In this document: positions 35,542 to 44,696 of the stretch, in pieces | Position numbering within the stretch: position 1 is the first letter of the stretch | Layout of the letters: each line of letters begins with the position of its first letter | Source of the DNA: CBDDHT01 sp965227905 | Lineage (GTDB): Bacteria; Pseudomonadota; Alphaproteobacteria; Rhizobiales; Methyloligellaceae | NCBI GenBank assembly: GCA_965227905.1 | Contig: OZ245780.1 | Coordinates: forward strand, 3,286,001-3,350,000 | DNA: 64,000 nucleotides | Reading direction: 5' to 3' | The notes under the pieces: model-generated | What the model was told of the DNA's origin: nothing | The model's input: the letters and a program-made list of their open reading frames with translations, nothing else | Databases searched by the model: none | Made by a program: the position numbers and the translations under genes

Positions 35542-36039
35542 CTAGGCGGTAAACTTGCCTGCCAGGCGCTCCTCGACGGTTGCCGGCACGAAGGCCGTTA
35601 CAGCGCCCCCCATATGTGCGATCTGACGCACAAGAGAGGCAGCGATATGGCGTACATCTGGCGATGCCGCAAGAAAAACCGTTTGGACGTCCGGCGCCAT
35701 GCAGCCATTCATGCCGGCCATCTGCATTTCATAGTCGAAATCGGCCGCATCTCTGAGGCCTCTGAAAATGACGTCGGCACCGGCATCGCGGGCCGCGTCC
35801 ACTGTTAAATTGTCGAAGGTCGTCACGACAATTTCGGTTTCGGTGCCGGCCCGTACCGGCGCCAGAACGTCGTCGAGCATCGCAAGGCGCTCTTCTGTGG
35901 AGAACAACGGTGCTTTTCCGTGATGCACGCCAACGCCGATCGCGAGCTTGTCCACCAGTTTGGCCGCTCGCGTGATGACATCCAGATGCCCGTTGGTCAC
36001 GGGATCGAAACTGCCGGGATAAAAACCGGTACGGGTCAT
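35542..36039 (-). CDS. coaD: Phosphopantetheine adenylyltransferase
   Basis: Transfers AMP from ATP to 4'-phosphopantetheine, the penultimate step of coenzyme A synthesis. It has 165 residues. The nucleotidyltransferase motif is FYPGSFDPVTNGHLDVI, and DVIFRGLRDAADFDYEMQM follows, then the C-terminal ISST-like region, here DVRHIAASLVRQIA. I start at the ATG 36039, where family members begin; a longer frame from 36084 adds an unconserved leader. It is 42 bases from the exported cyclophilin gene. Confidence 0.95.
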   Translation of the reverse strand: MTRTGFYPGSFDPVTNGHLDVITRAAKLVDKLAIGVGVHHGKAPLFSTEERLAMLDDVLAPVRAGTETEIVVTTFDNLTVDAARDAGADVIFRGLRDAADFDYEMQMAGMNGCMAPDVQTVFLAASPDVRHIAASLVRQIAHMGGAVTAFVPATVEERLAGKFTA

Positions 36040-36056
36040 AATGATCCCTGTCTCTA

Positions 36057-36674
36057 TTACGCGCGCTTTTGTACCGCGAGCCAAACTCCGCCGGCGATCA
36101 GCAACGAGCCGGTCACACCATCCATCAGCCGCCAGCGCGATGCGGTCAGCCAGGTGCGTGCTCGTCCGGCAAGCAGCGCCATGCCGGAGTCAATTACGGT
36201 CAAAGTGACAATGAATGCAATGCCGAGGATCATCAGTTGCGAGTCCACGGGCGCAGACACATTGATGAATTGGGGAAAGAAAGCCCCAAGAAACAAGAGG
36301 ACTTTGGGGTTCGACAAAGCCACGGCAAAGCCCTGCCAAAACCAGCGCTTGCCCGAGGCATGCATCTCCGGTGGCAGCGCATTACTTGCCATGACCCGCC
36401 GCAGCTTGCTCACGCCGAGCCATACAAGATAGGCGGCACCGATCCAGCGGACCCAATCGAACCACTCGGCCATGAGCGCCATCGCACAACTCATTCCAAG
36501 AACGACTGCGGCAACGAGAATTCCCAGACCAAGGGAATTGCCAGCGACATTCAAAAGCCCGGCACGGGCGCCATAGGACGCACCGTTCGCAATGATCAGC
36601 GACATCGACGGGCCGGGCGTCAAAGCCAGCAGAGCCGTTGCGGCGACGAATGCGAGAAGGACTTCGATTGTCAT
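36057..36674 (-). CDS. LysE/RhtB-family exporter
   Basis: Inner-membrane protein of 205 residues with six hydrophobic helices. The family start is FVAATALLALTPGPSMSLIIANGASYG, and the second signature is FWQGFAVALSNPKVLLFLGAFFPQFI. Members export amino acids or homoserine lactones. The ATG overlaps the gyrA stop (ATGA), which makes it translationally coupled to gyrA, a curious but probably incidental linkage. The substrate is unknown. Confidence 0.93.
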   Translation of the reverse strand: MTIEVLLAFVAATALLALTPGPSMSLIIANGASYGARAGLLNVAGNSLGLGILVAAVVLGMSCAMALMAEWFDWVRWIGAAYLVWLGVSKLRRVMASNALPPEMHASGKRWFWQGFAVALSNPKVLLFLGAFFPQFINVSAPVDSQLMILGIAFIVTLTVIDSGMALLAGRARTWLTASRWRLMDGVTGSLLIAGGVWLAVQKRA

Positions 36675-39469
36675 GTTTCATCCCCCGGTTCGTTCTTTGC
36701 ACCGTCTTCTGTGTCCGGCGGCGTGTCGTCTCCACCGTCTTCGTGATCTTCATCCTCCGGGATGTGCTCAACGGAGACAACGGTCTCGGCTTCTGCGGTA
36801 CTGAAGATCGTGACGCCCTGGGTTGAACGCCCGACCATGGAAATACCGTCCACGGGCACGCGGATCAGTTGCCCATTGTCGGTCACCAACATGATCTGAT
36901 CGCCATCTTCGACCGGGAACGCAGCAATGAGGGATCCGTTTCGCTCATTGACGGTCATGCCGATGATGCCTTTGCCGCCACGTCCTGACGTTCGGTATTC
37001 ATAGGCCGATGTTCGCTTGCCGTATCCATTTTCCGACACGGTCAGAATGAACTGCTCCATCGCGCTGAGTTGTGCGTAACGATCCTGCGTCAACTCGGCG
37101 TTTTCGCTTTCGCCTTCCACGTCACCATTGACTTCAGGTTCGTGATCGCTGGCACTTGCGCCATTCGCCGCGCGGCGGATCGCATTGGCCTGCTTGAGAT
37201 AAGCCGATCGTTCCGGTGCATCCGAGTCCACATGGCGAAGCACGGCCATGGAGATCACCCGATCGTCTTTTGCCAGCCTGATGCCGCGCACGCCTGTCGA
37301 TGTGCGGCCCGTAAAGACGCGAACATCCGTAACCGGGAAGCGGATGGCCTGGCCCAAGGCGCTTGTCAGCAGAATATCGTCGTTTTCCGTGCAGATCTGC
37401 ACGCCGATGATTTTGTCGCCCTCATCGAGTTTCATGGCGATCTTGCCGTTCTGGCGAACCTCGACAAAATCGGAGAGCTTGTTACGCCGGATGCCGCCAC
37501 TTGCTGTGGCAAACATGACATGAAGCCGCTCCCATCCCTCTTCGTCCTCCGGCAGGGGCAGGATCGTCGTGATGCCCTCCCCTTCTTCGAGAGGCAACAG
37601 GTTGACCAGAGCCTTGCCGCGCGCTTGCGGTGCGGCCAGCGGAAGGCGCCAGACCTTCTTCTTGTAGACCATACCGCGCGAGGAGAAGAACAGGACCGGC
37701 GTATGCGTATTGGCCACATAGATGCGGCTGACGAAATCCTCGTCCCGTGTTGCCATGCCGGAGCGACCTTTGCCGCCACGCCGCTGCGCCCGATAGGTGA
37801 CCAGAGGAACGCGTTTGATGTATCCCTTATGGGACACCGTCACGACCATGTCTTCGCGCTGAATGAGATCTTCGTCTTCGACCTCGAGTTCCGAGTCGAT
37901 GATTTCGGTGCGTCGTGGCGTTGCGAACTCGTCGCGGATGGCGACCAGATCGTCCTTGACGATCTGAATGATCCGCGCCCGAGAGCGAAGAATGTCGAGA
38001 TAGTCTGCAATCTCGTCACCGAGCTTTTTCAGCTCATCGCCGATCTCGTCCCGCCCAAGTGCCGTCAGGCGCTGCAAACGCAAGTCGAGGATGGCACGCG
38101 CCTGCTGTTCCGACAGCTTGTAGGTGCCTTCCGTCGAAACTTTGTGGCGCGGGTCGGCAATCAGCTCGACCAACGGTGCGACATCGCCAGCAGGCCAGTC
38201 GCGCTCCATCAATTGGATGCGTGCCGTTGCCGGGTCGGGTGCCCGGCGAATGAGCGCAATAACCTCATCGATATTGGCGACGGCAATAGCCAGACCAACC
38301 AGGACGTGTGCCCGGTCACGAGCTTTCGCCAGGAGGAATTTGGTGCGACGGCTGACGACCTCCTCACGAAAGTCGGTGAAGAGGCGAATAAAATCCTTGA
38401 GATTTAACTGTTCGGGCCGCCCTCCCGTGAGTGCCACAAGATTGGCGCCGAACGAGGTCTGCAATTGCGAGAAGCGATAAAGCTGGTTCAGGACCACGTC
38501 TGCAACGGCGTCGCGGCGCAGTTCAATGACCACCCGCATACCGTCTCGGTCGGACTCATCGCGAATATCGCTGATACCCTCGATACGTTTTTCACGCACA
38601 AGTTCCGCGATCTTTTCGATCATCGACGCCTTGTTGACCTGATAGGGCAGCTCATCAATGACGAGAGCCTCGCGGTCCTTGCGGAGTGTCTCCGTATGGA
38701 CACGTCCCCGCATTACGACCGATCCGCGCCCCTTATGATAGGCCGAGCGGATACCCACACGTCCAAGGATCAGGCCGGCGGTCGGGAAATCAGGACCTGG
38801 AATTATCTGGTTGAGCGCATCGATATCGATTGCCGGATCTTCGAGATAGGCAATGCAACCGTCTATCACCTCGCCGAGATTGTGCGGTGGGATGTTTGTT
38901 GCCATACCGACGGCGATACCGCCGGCGCCATTGACCAGAAGATTCGGAAATCGCGCGGGAAGAACAGTCGGCTCTGTTTCCGAGCCGTCATAGTTCTCCT
39001 GGAAGTCGACCGTGTCCTTGTCGATATCGTCAAGCAGCGTGTGCGAGACTTTTTCCAGCCGGCATTCGGTGTACCGCATGGCGGCAGGCGGATCGCCATC
39101 GACGGAACCGAAATTCCCCTGCCCATCAACCAGCGGTAGGCGCATGGAGAAGTCCTGCGCCATTCGCACCAGTGCGTCGTAGATGGCATTGTCGCCATGG
39201 GGATGGTAGCGGCCCATGACGTCGCCAACGACACGCGCCGCCTTCTTGTAGGACTTGTTCCAGTCCAATCCGTTCTCGTGCATCGTGTAGAGGATGCGCC
39301 GATGAACAGGCTTCAGTCCGTCCCGTACATCGGGAAGTGCGCGCGATACGATCACGCTCATTGCGTAATCGAGATAGGAGCGCTTCATCTCCTCGGTGAT
39401 GGAGATCGGGCGAATGTCCGACGGCTCGTCCGGCCCGCGCGGAGATGCCGTATTATCTGTATCAGCCAA
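36671..39469 (-). CDS. gyrA: DNA gyrase subunit A
   Basis: Catalytic DNA-cleaving subunit of gyrase, 932 residues. The active-site tyrosine is Y133 (AAMRYTECRL). In the quinolone-determining region the Ser-83 equivalent is N94 and the Asp-87 equivalent is D98 (HPHGDNAIYDALVRMAQ). The C-terminal beta-pinwheel has a canonical GyrA box, QRRGGKG, and a degenerate later repeat, SGRGGKGIIG. The tail is very acidic (residues 905-932). The start is TTG without an evident ribosome-binding site. The next in-frame ATG would remove the conserved PISITEE stretch, so TTG is kept. Confidence 0.97.
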   Translation of the reverse strand: MADTDNTASPRGPDEPSDIRPISITEEMKRSYLDYAMSVIVSRALPDVRDGLKPVHRRILYTMHENGLDWNKSYKKAARVVGDVMGRYHPHGDNAIYDALVRMAQDFSMRLPLVDGQGNFGSVDGDPPAAMRYTECRLEKVSHTLLDDIDKDTVDFQENYDGSETEPTVLPARFPNLLVNGAGGIAVGMATNIPPHNLGEVIDGCIAYLEDPAIDIDALNQIIPGPDFPTAGLILGRVGIRSAYHKGRGSVVMRGRVHTETLRKDREALVIDELPYQVNKASMIEKIAELVREKRIEGISDIRDESDRDGMRVVIELRRDAVADVVLNQLYRFSQLQTSFGANLVALTGGRPEQLNLKDFIRLFTDFREEVVSRRTKFLLAKARDRAHVLVGLAIAVANIDEVIALIRRAPDPATARIQLMERDWPAGDVAPLVELIADPRHKVSTEGTYKLSEQQARAILDLRLQRLTALGRDEIGDELKKLGDEIADYLDILRSRARIIQIVKDDLVAIRDEFATPRRTEIIDSELEVEDEDLIQREDMVVTVSHKGYIKRVPLVTYRAQRRGGKGRSGMATRDEDFVSRIYVANTHTPVLFFSSRGMVYKKKVWRLPLAAPQARGKALVNLLPLEEGEGITTILPLPEDEEGWERLHVMFATASGGIRRNKLSDFVEVRQNGKIAMKLDEGDKIIGVQICTENDDILLTSALGQAIRFPVTDVRVFTGRTSTGVRGIRLAKDDRVISMAVLRHVDSDAPERSAYLKQANAIRRAANGASASDHEPEVNGDVEGESENAELTQDRYAQLSAMEQFILTVSENGYGKRTSAYEYRTSGRGGKGIIGMTVNERNGSLIAAFPVEDGDQIMLVTDNGQLIRVPVDGISMVGRSTQGVTIFSTAEAETVVSVEHIPEDEDHEDGGDDTPPDTEDGAKNEPGDET

Positions 39470-39760
39470 TGGTAATGTGCCGTTCTATATGAGCGCCTAA
39501 CACGCTCTCCGAGAGCCCCGCACACGGCGCGAGTTCGAGTGTTGGAGAGGGTGTGGGATTCCGCTTCTGCAAGTGGAGCAATTTATAGCCGATTCAGCCT
39601 ATTAGCCGCAACTTTTCGAACGCGAAAAGAGCTTCAGCGGAGGCACTTTTCCTCGTTAATTATCAATGTGTTGGGCAGACGCGTCGGTTTCGGCTTCAAA
39701 AAGCGTCGGGAATATGGCGGAAACCATGGCTCAGAGTGACAAGAATCACTCTCTCATTGG

Positions 39761-40141
39761 TTATTTGGGCACGATAACTTCCTGCTCGACGCCTCCTGCT
39801 CCATGTACGCTGTCATAGGCTCTGACACGCACCTTTTCGACGCCGGCTGGAATTTTCACCCCTCCCAGAGATCGCGTGAAGGGCTGTTCCGTTTCATGGG
39901 GGTGCGCAAGGACCCGTGTGCCTAGTACTTTGCCGTCTGGGGCAACCACTTCCCATTTGTTGGCGTAGTGATCCCAGCCCTTGTCGTCATGGCGGACGGT
40001 GACGTCGAACCGATAGCTGCCTGCGCTCTCCTTGGATATTTTGACCTTCTCCACGTCGGCTTCTCCGGCTAATGTCACCGGTGTAAAAGCTGTCACGCTC
40101 GATAGCAGGATCCCCAGGAACACGGTACGTGCGAAACGCAT
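39761..40141 (-). CDS. Small secreted beta-rich protein, unknown function
   Basis: A 126-residue protein with a signal peptide (1-25, ending VTLAGEA). The mature part looks like one immunoglobulin-like beta domain (SAGSYRFDVTVRHDDKGWDHY, ANKWEVVAPDGKVLG, then a strand with conserved HPHETEQPF). GGAGATGAAAG precedes the ATG. I do not recognise a named family. It is the only gene between gyrA and the cation transporter, on the gyrA strand but 290 bases upstream of gyrA. Confidence 0.75.
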   Translation of the reverse strand: MRFARTVFLGILLSSVTAFTPVTLAGEADVEKVKISKESAGSYRFDVTVRHDDKGWDHYANKWEVVAPDGKVLGTRVLAHPHETEQPFTRSLGGVKIPAGVEKVRVRAYDSVHGAGGVEQEVIVPK

Positions 40142-40341
40142 CTTTCATCTCCAATCCAATTTGGTTTGAGGGTGACCATATCACGGGAATCGTGGCCGCA
40201 GATTGGCTGTGAAACATCCGCAATCGCTCAAGATAATCACATCCTTGCGCGATCCATGATCAAATTGCCGAGACTTGCAGGGAACCGGTCGATCACTTTT
40301 CGAGTTGACGACCATTGGTGCGCATAAGGGGGGCGCTTTAT

Positions 40342-41310
40342 ATGGCCACACAAGGCTCAAAAAAGGTGATCTATGCCGCACTTGCCGGTAACGGTCTGAT
40401 TGCAGTGACAAAATTCATCGCCGCGTCCATTACCGGATCGTCGGCAATGCTGTCAGAAGCCGTCCACTCGGTCGTCGACACTGGAAATCAAGGGCTTCTG
40501 CTTTACGGAATAAAGCGCTCTCAGCGCCCTGCCGACAGACGACATCCATTCGGATATGGCTCGGAAGTCTATTTTTGGAGCTTCGTCGTCGCCATTCTGA
40601 TTTTCGGACTGGGTGCCGGCATCTCGATGTATGAAGGCATAAACAAACTCCTCAACCCTCATCCGATCACCAGTGCCACTATCAACTACATCGTGCTTGG
40701 TCTTGCCATGATTTTCGAAGGTGTGGCCTGGACCATCGCCTATAAGGAATTCGGAAAAGTGCGCGGTAATTTCGGTCTTATGGAAGCGGTACGCCGCTCC
40801 AAGGATCCAACCTTGTTCACGGTGCTTTTCGAGGACACCGCAGCCATGCTGGGCCTCATGATCGCGACTGTCGGGATCTTCCTCGCCGATCAGTATGACG
40901 TTGTCTGGGCCGACGGAGCCGCGTCGGTCATGATCGGACTCGTTCTCGCCGGCACCGCAGCGCTTCTCGCGTACGAAACCAAGGGCCTTCTGATTGGCGA
41001 AGCAGCCTCTCGCGCGCTCGTCGATGGCGTTCGCATGATTGTGGGGCACGAACGGTCTATTCTCACGATCAACGAGTTGCGCACGATGCATCTCGCACCC
41101 AATGAAATCCTGCTTGCTCTCAGCATCGATTTTCAGGATTCGATCAATGCCGGCCAGGTCGAGGAAACGATCTATCGCCTCGAGCAACAGATAAAATCCA
41201 AGTATCCGGATATCCGCCGGCTGTTTATCGAGGTTCAATCCCGGCGGCATCACCAACTCGATGCGGCCACGGAGCGCCGGAATCGTCGCGCCGAGACAAG
41301 CGAAACCTAG
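40342..41310 (+). CDS. Cation diffusion facilitator family transporter
   Basis: Inner-membrane metal-cation/proton antiporter of the CDF family, 322 residues with six hydrophobic helices. The metal site of helix 2 is in SEAVHSVVDTGNQ (His and Asp four apart). The helix 5 site is in LFEDTAAMLGL, with Glu-Asp in the usual metal-ligand place. A cytoplasmic C-terminal ferredoxin-like domain follows from about residue 215. AGGGGGG precedes the ATG at 40342. Zn2+ is the likely cargo, with Fe2+ or Mn2+ possible. Convergent with the DUF2269 gene, one base apart. Confidence 0.9.
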   Translation: MATQGSKKVIYAALAGNGLIAVTKFIAASITGSSAMLSEAVHSVVDTGNQGLLLYGIKRSQRPADRRHPFGYGSEVYFWSFVVAILIFGLGAGISMYEGINKLLNPHPITSATINYIVLGLAMIFEGVAWTIAYKEFGKVRGNFGLMEAVRRSKDPTLFTVLFEDTAAMLGLMIATVGIFLADQYDVVWADGAASVMIGLVLAGTAALLAYETKGLLIGEAASRALVDGVRMIVGHERSILTINELRTMHLAPNEILLALSIDFQDSINAGQVEETIYRLEQQIKSKYPDIRRLFIEVQSRRHHQLDAATERRNRRAETSET

Positions 41311-41311
41311 G

Positions 41312-41785
41312 TCACCACAAATCAGGCTTGGTGATCATCAGGCCGAATATTGCGACGACAGATAGGAATGCGGGCCAGCCGAGCCAGAACCATTTCCTGA
41401 AACAGGTCTGATACGCTTCATCAAGTGTCGTGCCGCTCGCCGCCGCTATATTGGCAAGGTTTCGCATGCGGATTTGCAGCCAGACGACCGGCAGCCAGCA
41501 AAGACCAGCAACGCCATAGAGGATCAGACTTGCAACAATCCAGCTTGTCCCCAGGTCCGTCCCGGTCTCGAAAGCAAGTGCGACGCCTGTGAGAGGCTGG
41601 GCAATGATCGCGGTTGCCGTGAACAGGAAGTCCGCAACGACGACCCCGCGTGCCGTCACAGCGATAGCGACCACCTCCCCTGTGCGATGCGCCCAAAGCA
41701 TGAAGAACGCAATGCCGAGCCCGGTCCCAAAAAGAATGGCGGCGCCGATCAGATGGGCGAGTTTCAGTGCGGCATAGAGATCCAC
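41312..41785 (-). CDS. DUF2269 membrane protein
   Basis: A 157-residue protein with four hydrophobic helices, matching DUF2269. The start LYAALKLAHLIGAAILFGTGLG is characteristic. It is six bases downstream of the SDR-DoxX gene, a pairing I have seen in other proteobacteria, so the two are one operon. The function is unknown; a role in the membrane with a redox partner is plausible. Confidence 0.85.
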   Translation of the reverse strand: MDLYAALKLAHLIGAAILFGTGLGIAFFMLWAHRTGEVVAIAVTARGVVVADFLFTATAIIAQPLTGVALAFETGTDLGTSWIVASLILYGVAGLCWLPVVWLQIRMRNLANIAAASGTTLDEAYQTCFRKWFWLGWPAFLSVVAIFGLMITKPDLW

Positions 41786-41791
41786 CGTGCC

Positions 41792-43063
41792 TCACCTCTT
41801 TTCTGCAAGCGCCATGACGATGGCAGCGACGCAAGCAGTTACAGAAGTCTGCAATATTAGCTGAAGCAGAATAACTGGCGACGACAGGAGGAATGGGATG
41901 GAAACGATCAGTGAGACGGCAAGTACGCCCATCAAGACGATGCACCCCGCGCGCACCCATCGATCGAGCAACAGCATGAACCCGGCCCCGACCTGCGCCA
42001 CACCCAATAACAACTGGATGACGTCCGGCAGAACGCCAGGAGACGGGACGCCGCCCAGCATGAGCTGGAACGCCAGCAGCAAACGCAGGGCAAAACCTGG
42101 CCAGGCAATCCGGGCGTGGATCCGATCCTGAATTGTGGCCGGCGTTGCCGCCATGGCTTCCTTGAACGATTGGAGCCTTACACCCGTCGCGGTGGCAAAT
42201 GGCCGAGGGTCGAGAACCTCGCTATAGGCCATATGACGGAAGCTCGTCGTGCACAAAGACGTACGATTGCCGACGTCGACCCATAGATCGCCGATTTTCA
42301 GGAGCAGACGTGTCAGAGTGGATCCGACTGCGACTTGCCGTGTCGGCTCGAAGCCCAGCCACGCCTTCGTTTCTGAGACCACATCCGCCAAAGTCATGAC
42401 CTCCGGCCCCGGCGCATAAAGCGTGACGCGTGATGGCGCTCCTTCGCAGGCAAGTCGCGCCATCCCGGCCGCGAGATCCGACAACGCAATCGGTTGGAAT
42501 ATCTGAGTGCCGCCATCAGGCAATGGCGTGATCAGAGGTACGCCCGCCAATCCACGAACCATTGAGGTGCCGCCATAGCTGCCCGGACCGATGACCAGGG
42601 AGGGTTTCAGTATCAACCAATCGAGATCGAGGCCGGCAACATTCTGCTCGGCGGCAAGTTTGGTGCGCGTGTATTCCGTATCGATATCCGTCTCGGCACT
42701 CATGGCCGAAAGATGGATCACGCGTCTGACGCCTGCGCGGCGCGCCCCTTCGAAAAGTGCGGCCGGCGCATCGACATGAATTGCCTGTGCGCGGTCGCGG
42801 TGACCGGTTTGAAGAATGCCGACGCAATTGACGAGGGTGTCGATCCCGTTCAGACGGTCCCGCCAGACATCCGGGTCGAGGGGCCGATTGAAGTTGACCG
42901 ACTGCCAGTTGATCTCCGGCATGAGACGGCGACCCAGCGCCTCGTCACGCCCGACACCGATAACCTCCCACCCGTCGCGCTGAAAAGCGCGTGCAACAGC
43001 CGAGCCGATGAAGCCATAGGCCCCCGCAATCAGGCAACGCCGGCCATGCCCCGGCCCCGTCAT
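41792..43063 (-). CDS. SDR-family NAD(P)-binding protein fused to a DoxX-like membrane domain
   Basis: A 423-residue fusion. Residues 1-290 are an atypical short-chain dehydrogenase with a Rossmann motif (CLIAGAYGFIGSAVARAF) and similarity to NDUFA9-like epimerases (VIHLSAMSAETDIDTEYTRTKLAAE). The usual YxxxK is replaced by YTRTK. Residues 295-423 contain four hydrophobic helices of the DoxX type. The fusion places a nucleotide-binding domain on the membrane. It is co-transcribed with the DUF2269 gene. The substrate is unknown. Confidence 0.87.
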   Translation of the reverse strand: MTGPGHGRRCLIAGAYGFIGSAVARAFQRDGWEVIGVGRDEALGRRLMPEINWQSVNFNRPLDPDVWRDRLNGIDTLVNCVGILQTGHRDRAQAIHVDAPAALFEGARRAGVRRVIHLSAMSAETDIDTEYTRTKLAAEQNVAGLDLDWLILKPSLVIGPGSYGGTSMVRGLAGVPLITPLPDGGTQIFQPIALSDLAAGMARLACEGAPSRVTLYAPGPEVMTLADVVSETKAWLGFEPTRQVAVGSTLTRLLLKIGDLWVDVGNRTSLCTTSFRHMAYSEVLDPRPFATATGVRLQSFKEAMAATPATIQDRIHARIAWPGFALRLLLAFQLMLGGVPSPGVLPDVIQLLLGVAQVGAGFMLLLDRWVRAGCIVLMGVLAVSLIVSIPFLLSSPVILLQLILQTSVTACVAAIVMALAEKR

Positions 43064-43105
43064 CTGTTCATGCCGCGCTGCAGGACACTACCGAGTCGGA
43101 CATCG

Positions 43106-43582
43106 CTAGAACGGTATTTCGTCGTCCAGCTCTTTTTCGAACGTACCGCCATTATCCATCGGACTGGTTCTGCCAAAGTCGCCGCTCGAGCGCTGATAGT
43201 CCTGTCGCCCTTCTCCAGGCCCTCCGGACGCGCGCGAGTCGAGCATCGTCAGCGTTGAGTTGAATCCCTGCAGTACCACTTCGGTAGTGTATTTATCCTG
43301 GCCCGACTGGTCCTGCCATTTGCGTGTCTGCAACTGGCCTTCGAGATAGACTTTGGAGCCCTTGCGCAAATATTGCTCGGCGATCCTGCAAAGACCTTCA
43401 TTGAAAATTACGACACGGTGCCATTCGGTCCGTTCCCGGCGTTCGCCGCTCGACTTGTCCCGCCACGAATCCGTCGTCGCGACGCTCAGATTGCAGATCG
43501 GACGGCCGTCCTGCGTATTGCGGATTTCCGGATCGGCTCCCAGATTTCCGATCAGGATGACTTTGTTGACGGAGCCGGCCAT
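43106..43582 (-). CDS. ssb: Single-stranded DNA-binding protein
   Basis: A 158-residue SSB. The OB fold covers residues 1-112 (MAGSVNKVILIGNLGADPE, WHRVVIFNEGLCRIAEQYL, KVYLEGQLQTRKWQDQSG). A short Gly/Ser-rich linker follows, and the acidic tip DDEIPF recruits partner proteins. AAGGAA precedes the ATG. I see no alphaproteobacterial SOS box (GTTC-N7-GTTC) directly upstream. Confidence 0.97.
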   Translation of the reverse strand: MAGSVNKVILIGNLGADPEIRNTQDGRPICNLSVATTDSWRDKSSGERRERTEWHRVVIFNEGLCRIAEQYLRKGSKVYLEGQLQTRKWQDQSGQDKYTTEVVLQGFNSTLTMLDSRASGGPGEGRQDYQRSSGDFGRTSPMDNGGTFEKELDDEIPF

Positions 43583-43882
43583 GGTGGGTTCCTTTCGTCT
43601 TACCTACGCACTGTTCGATTGCTGGCGACATTAGCCCGTGCTGCGGCACGCGTCGCAGTCGACTGGTGATCTGTCCACAGGCAAGTTCATAGATTTGTAC
43701 TTGGTTTGTTCTTTTTAGCCACTTTTTGTTCCGTGGGCAACCACACACTTCGATCGTTGCGCTGCAGTGCAAAAATTAATAGCCAAGAGCCGCCACATTT
43801 CGTAAGAGCAATTTATCGGGGGCGGCAGTTAAGGCCGCGGCACAGGCTTTGGCGTCCGCCTCAGCAATCATCACACGCGAAA
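43583..43882. other. 300-base divergent intergenic region (ssb / MAPEG gene)
   Basis: Holds the promoters of ssb and the MAPEG gene. It contains two TTGTTC hexamers 20 bases apart (43706-43711 and 43726-43731), too far apart for a LexA box. I see no gene here. Confidence 0.55.
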
Positions 43883-44521
43883 ATGACAGACTTGAACGAG
43901 CGAACTCGCATGGCATCAAGCGATAGAAACGCCAAAGTGCAGGCCGCACTGAGACGGCGTAGCGCCAGGCGGGGCACCGCTGTGTTTGGATTTTCGGCTG
44001 AAGAATGGCCATTTCTGGCCGTTCTTGTCGCTAACTGGCTGGTTGCCGGTCTTGTGTTTTTCGTGCTGGCCGAATTCATCACCTGGAAGCCTGAGTCCTG
44101 GTCGACATTGGAAGACAAGCTCTTCCTGGTCATGCGGAACATAACCTTCGCCGGGATTCCGTTGGTTGTTGCAATCGCGATCGTCGCCCTACAACGGCTG
44201 AACCCGGCTCTCATGGTCGGCAATGTTGCGGTTCCGAATTCGTCCCTCGACATCAATACGCGCTTCGTTCTTAACACTGCCGAGCAATATCTGCTTTTCG
44301 CCGTCAGTCAGCTCGGAATGATGCTTCATGCGCCGCATGAAAATGCCAAGAATCTTATTGTCTTAACGGTTATCTGGCTGGCGGGCCGTGTCCTTTTCTG
44401 GATCGGCTACCATAAGAATGCGGCCTTGCGGGCATTTGGGTTCGGCCTGACATTCTATCCATCGCTCATGGCCATTGTCTGGTTGGCGGTGATATTCACG
44501 ACCGGATACCGTCTCTTCTAG
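43883..44521 (+). CDS. MAPEG-family membrane protein
   Basis: A 212-residue protein with four hydrophobic helices after a basic N-terminus of about 35 residues. The segment NTRFVLNTAEQYLLFAVSQL, followed by WLAGRVLFWIGYHKNAALRAFG, matches the MAPEG pattern (R-x-x-N-x-x-E, then GR-x-x-Y-x-x-G). MAPEG proteins use glutathione or act on eicosanoid-like lipids in eukaryotes; the bacterial role is unclear. The start at 43883 or 43910 cannot be decided from ribosome-binding sites. Confidence 0.8.
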   Translation: MTDLNERTRMASSDRNAKVQAALRRRSARRGTAVFGFSAEEWPFLAVLVANWLVAGLVFFVLAEFITWKPESWSTLEDKLFLVMRNITFAGIPLVVAIAIVALQRLNPALMVGNVAVPNSSLDINTRFVLNTAEQYLLFAVSQLGMMLHAPHENAKNLIVLTVIWLAGRVLFWIGYHKNAALRAFGFGLTFYPSLMAIVWLAVIFTTGYRLF

Positions 44522-44696
44522 TGCAACCAAGAACCGATCGACTTTTCTGCGCGTGGCCGATTTCGGTCGGGTGAAGGCTGATCTGAGGCTTCGTCCAACT
44601 GGCGATCCGTGTTTGTTTCAATCCCGAACAGCCGATTAACATTGCGTTTACGATTGTCTCGCTACGGTCTCCTCAAGACTCGTGGAGAACTGAGAC

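Noticed and set aside
37070..38407. A 445-codon open frame on the plus strand
   Set aside because: It is exactly antisense to conserved gyrA, and its composition follows from the codon usage of gyrA. No ribosome-binding site or domain.
43583..43882. A LexA/SOS box upstream of ssb
   Set aside because: Two TTGTTC hexamers are present but 20 bases apart, not the GTTC-N7-GTTC spacing of alphaproteobacterial LexA sites.
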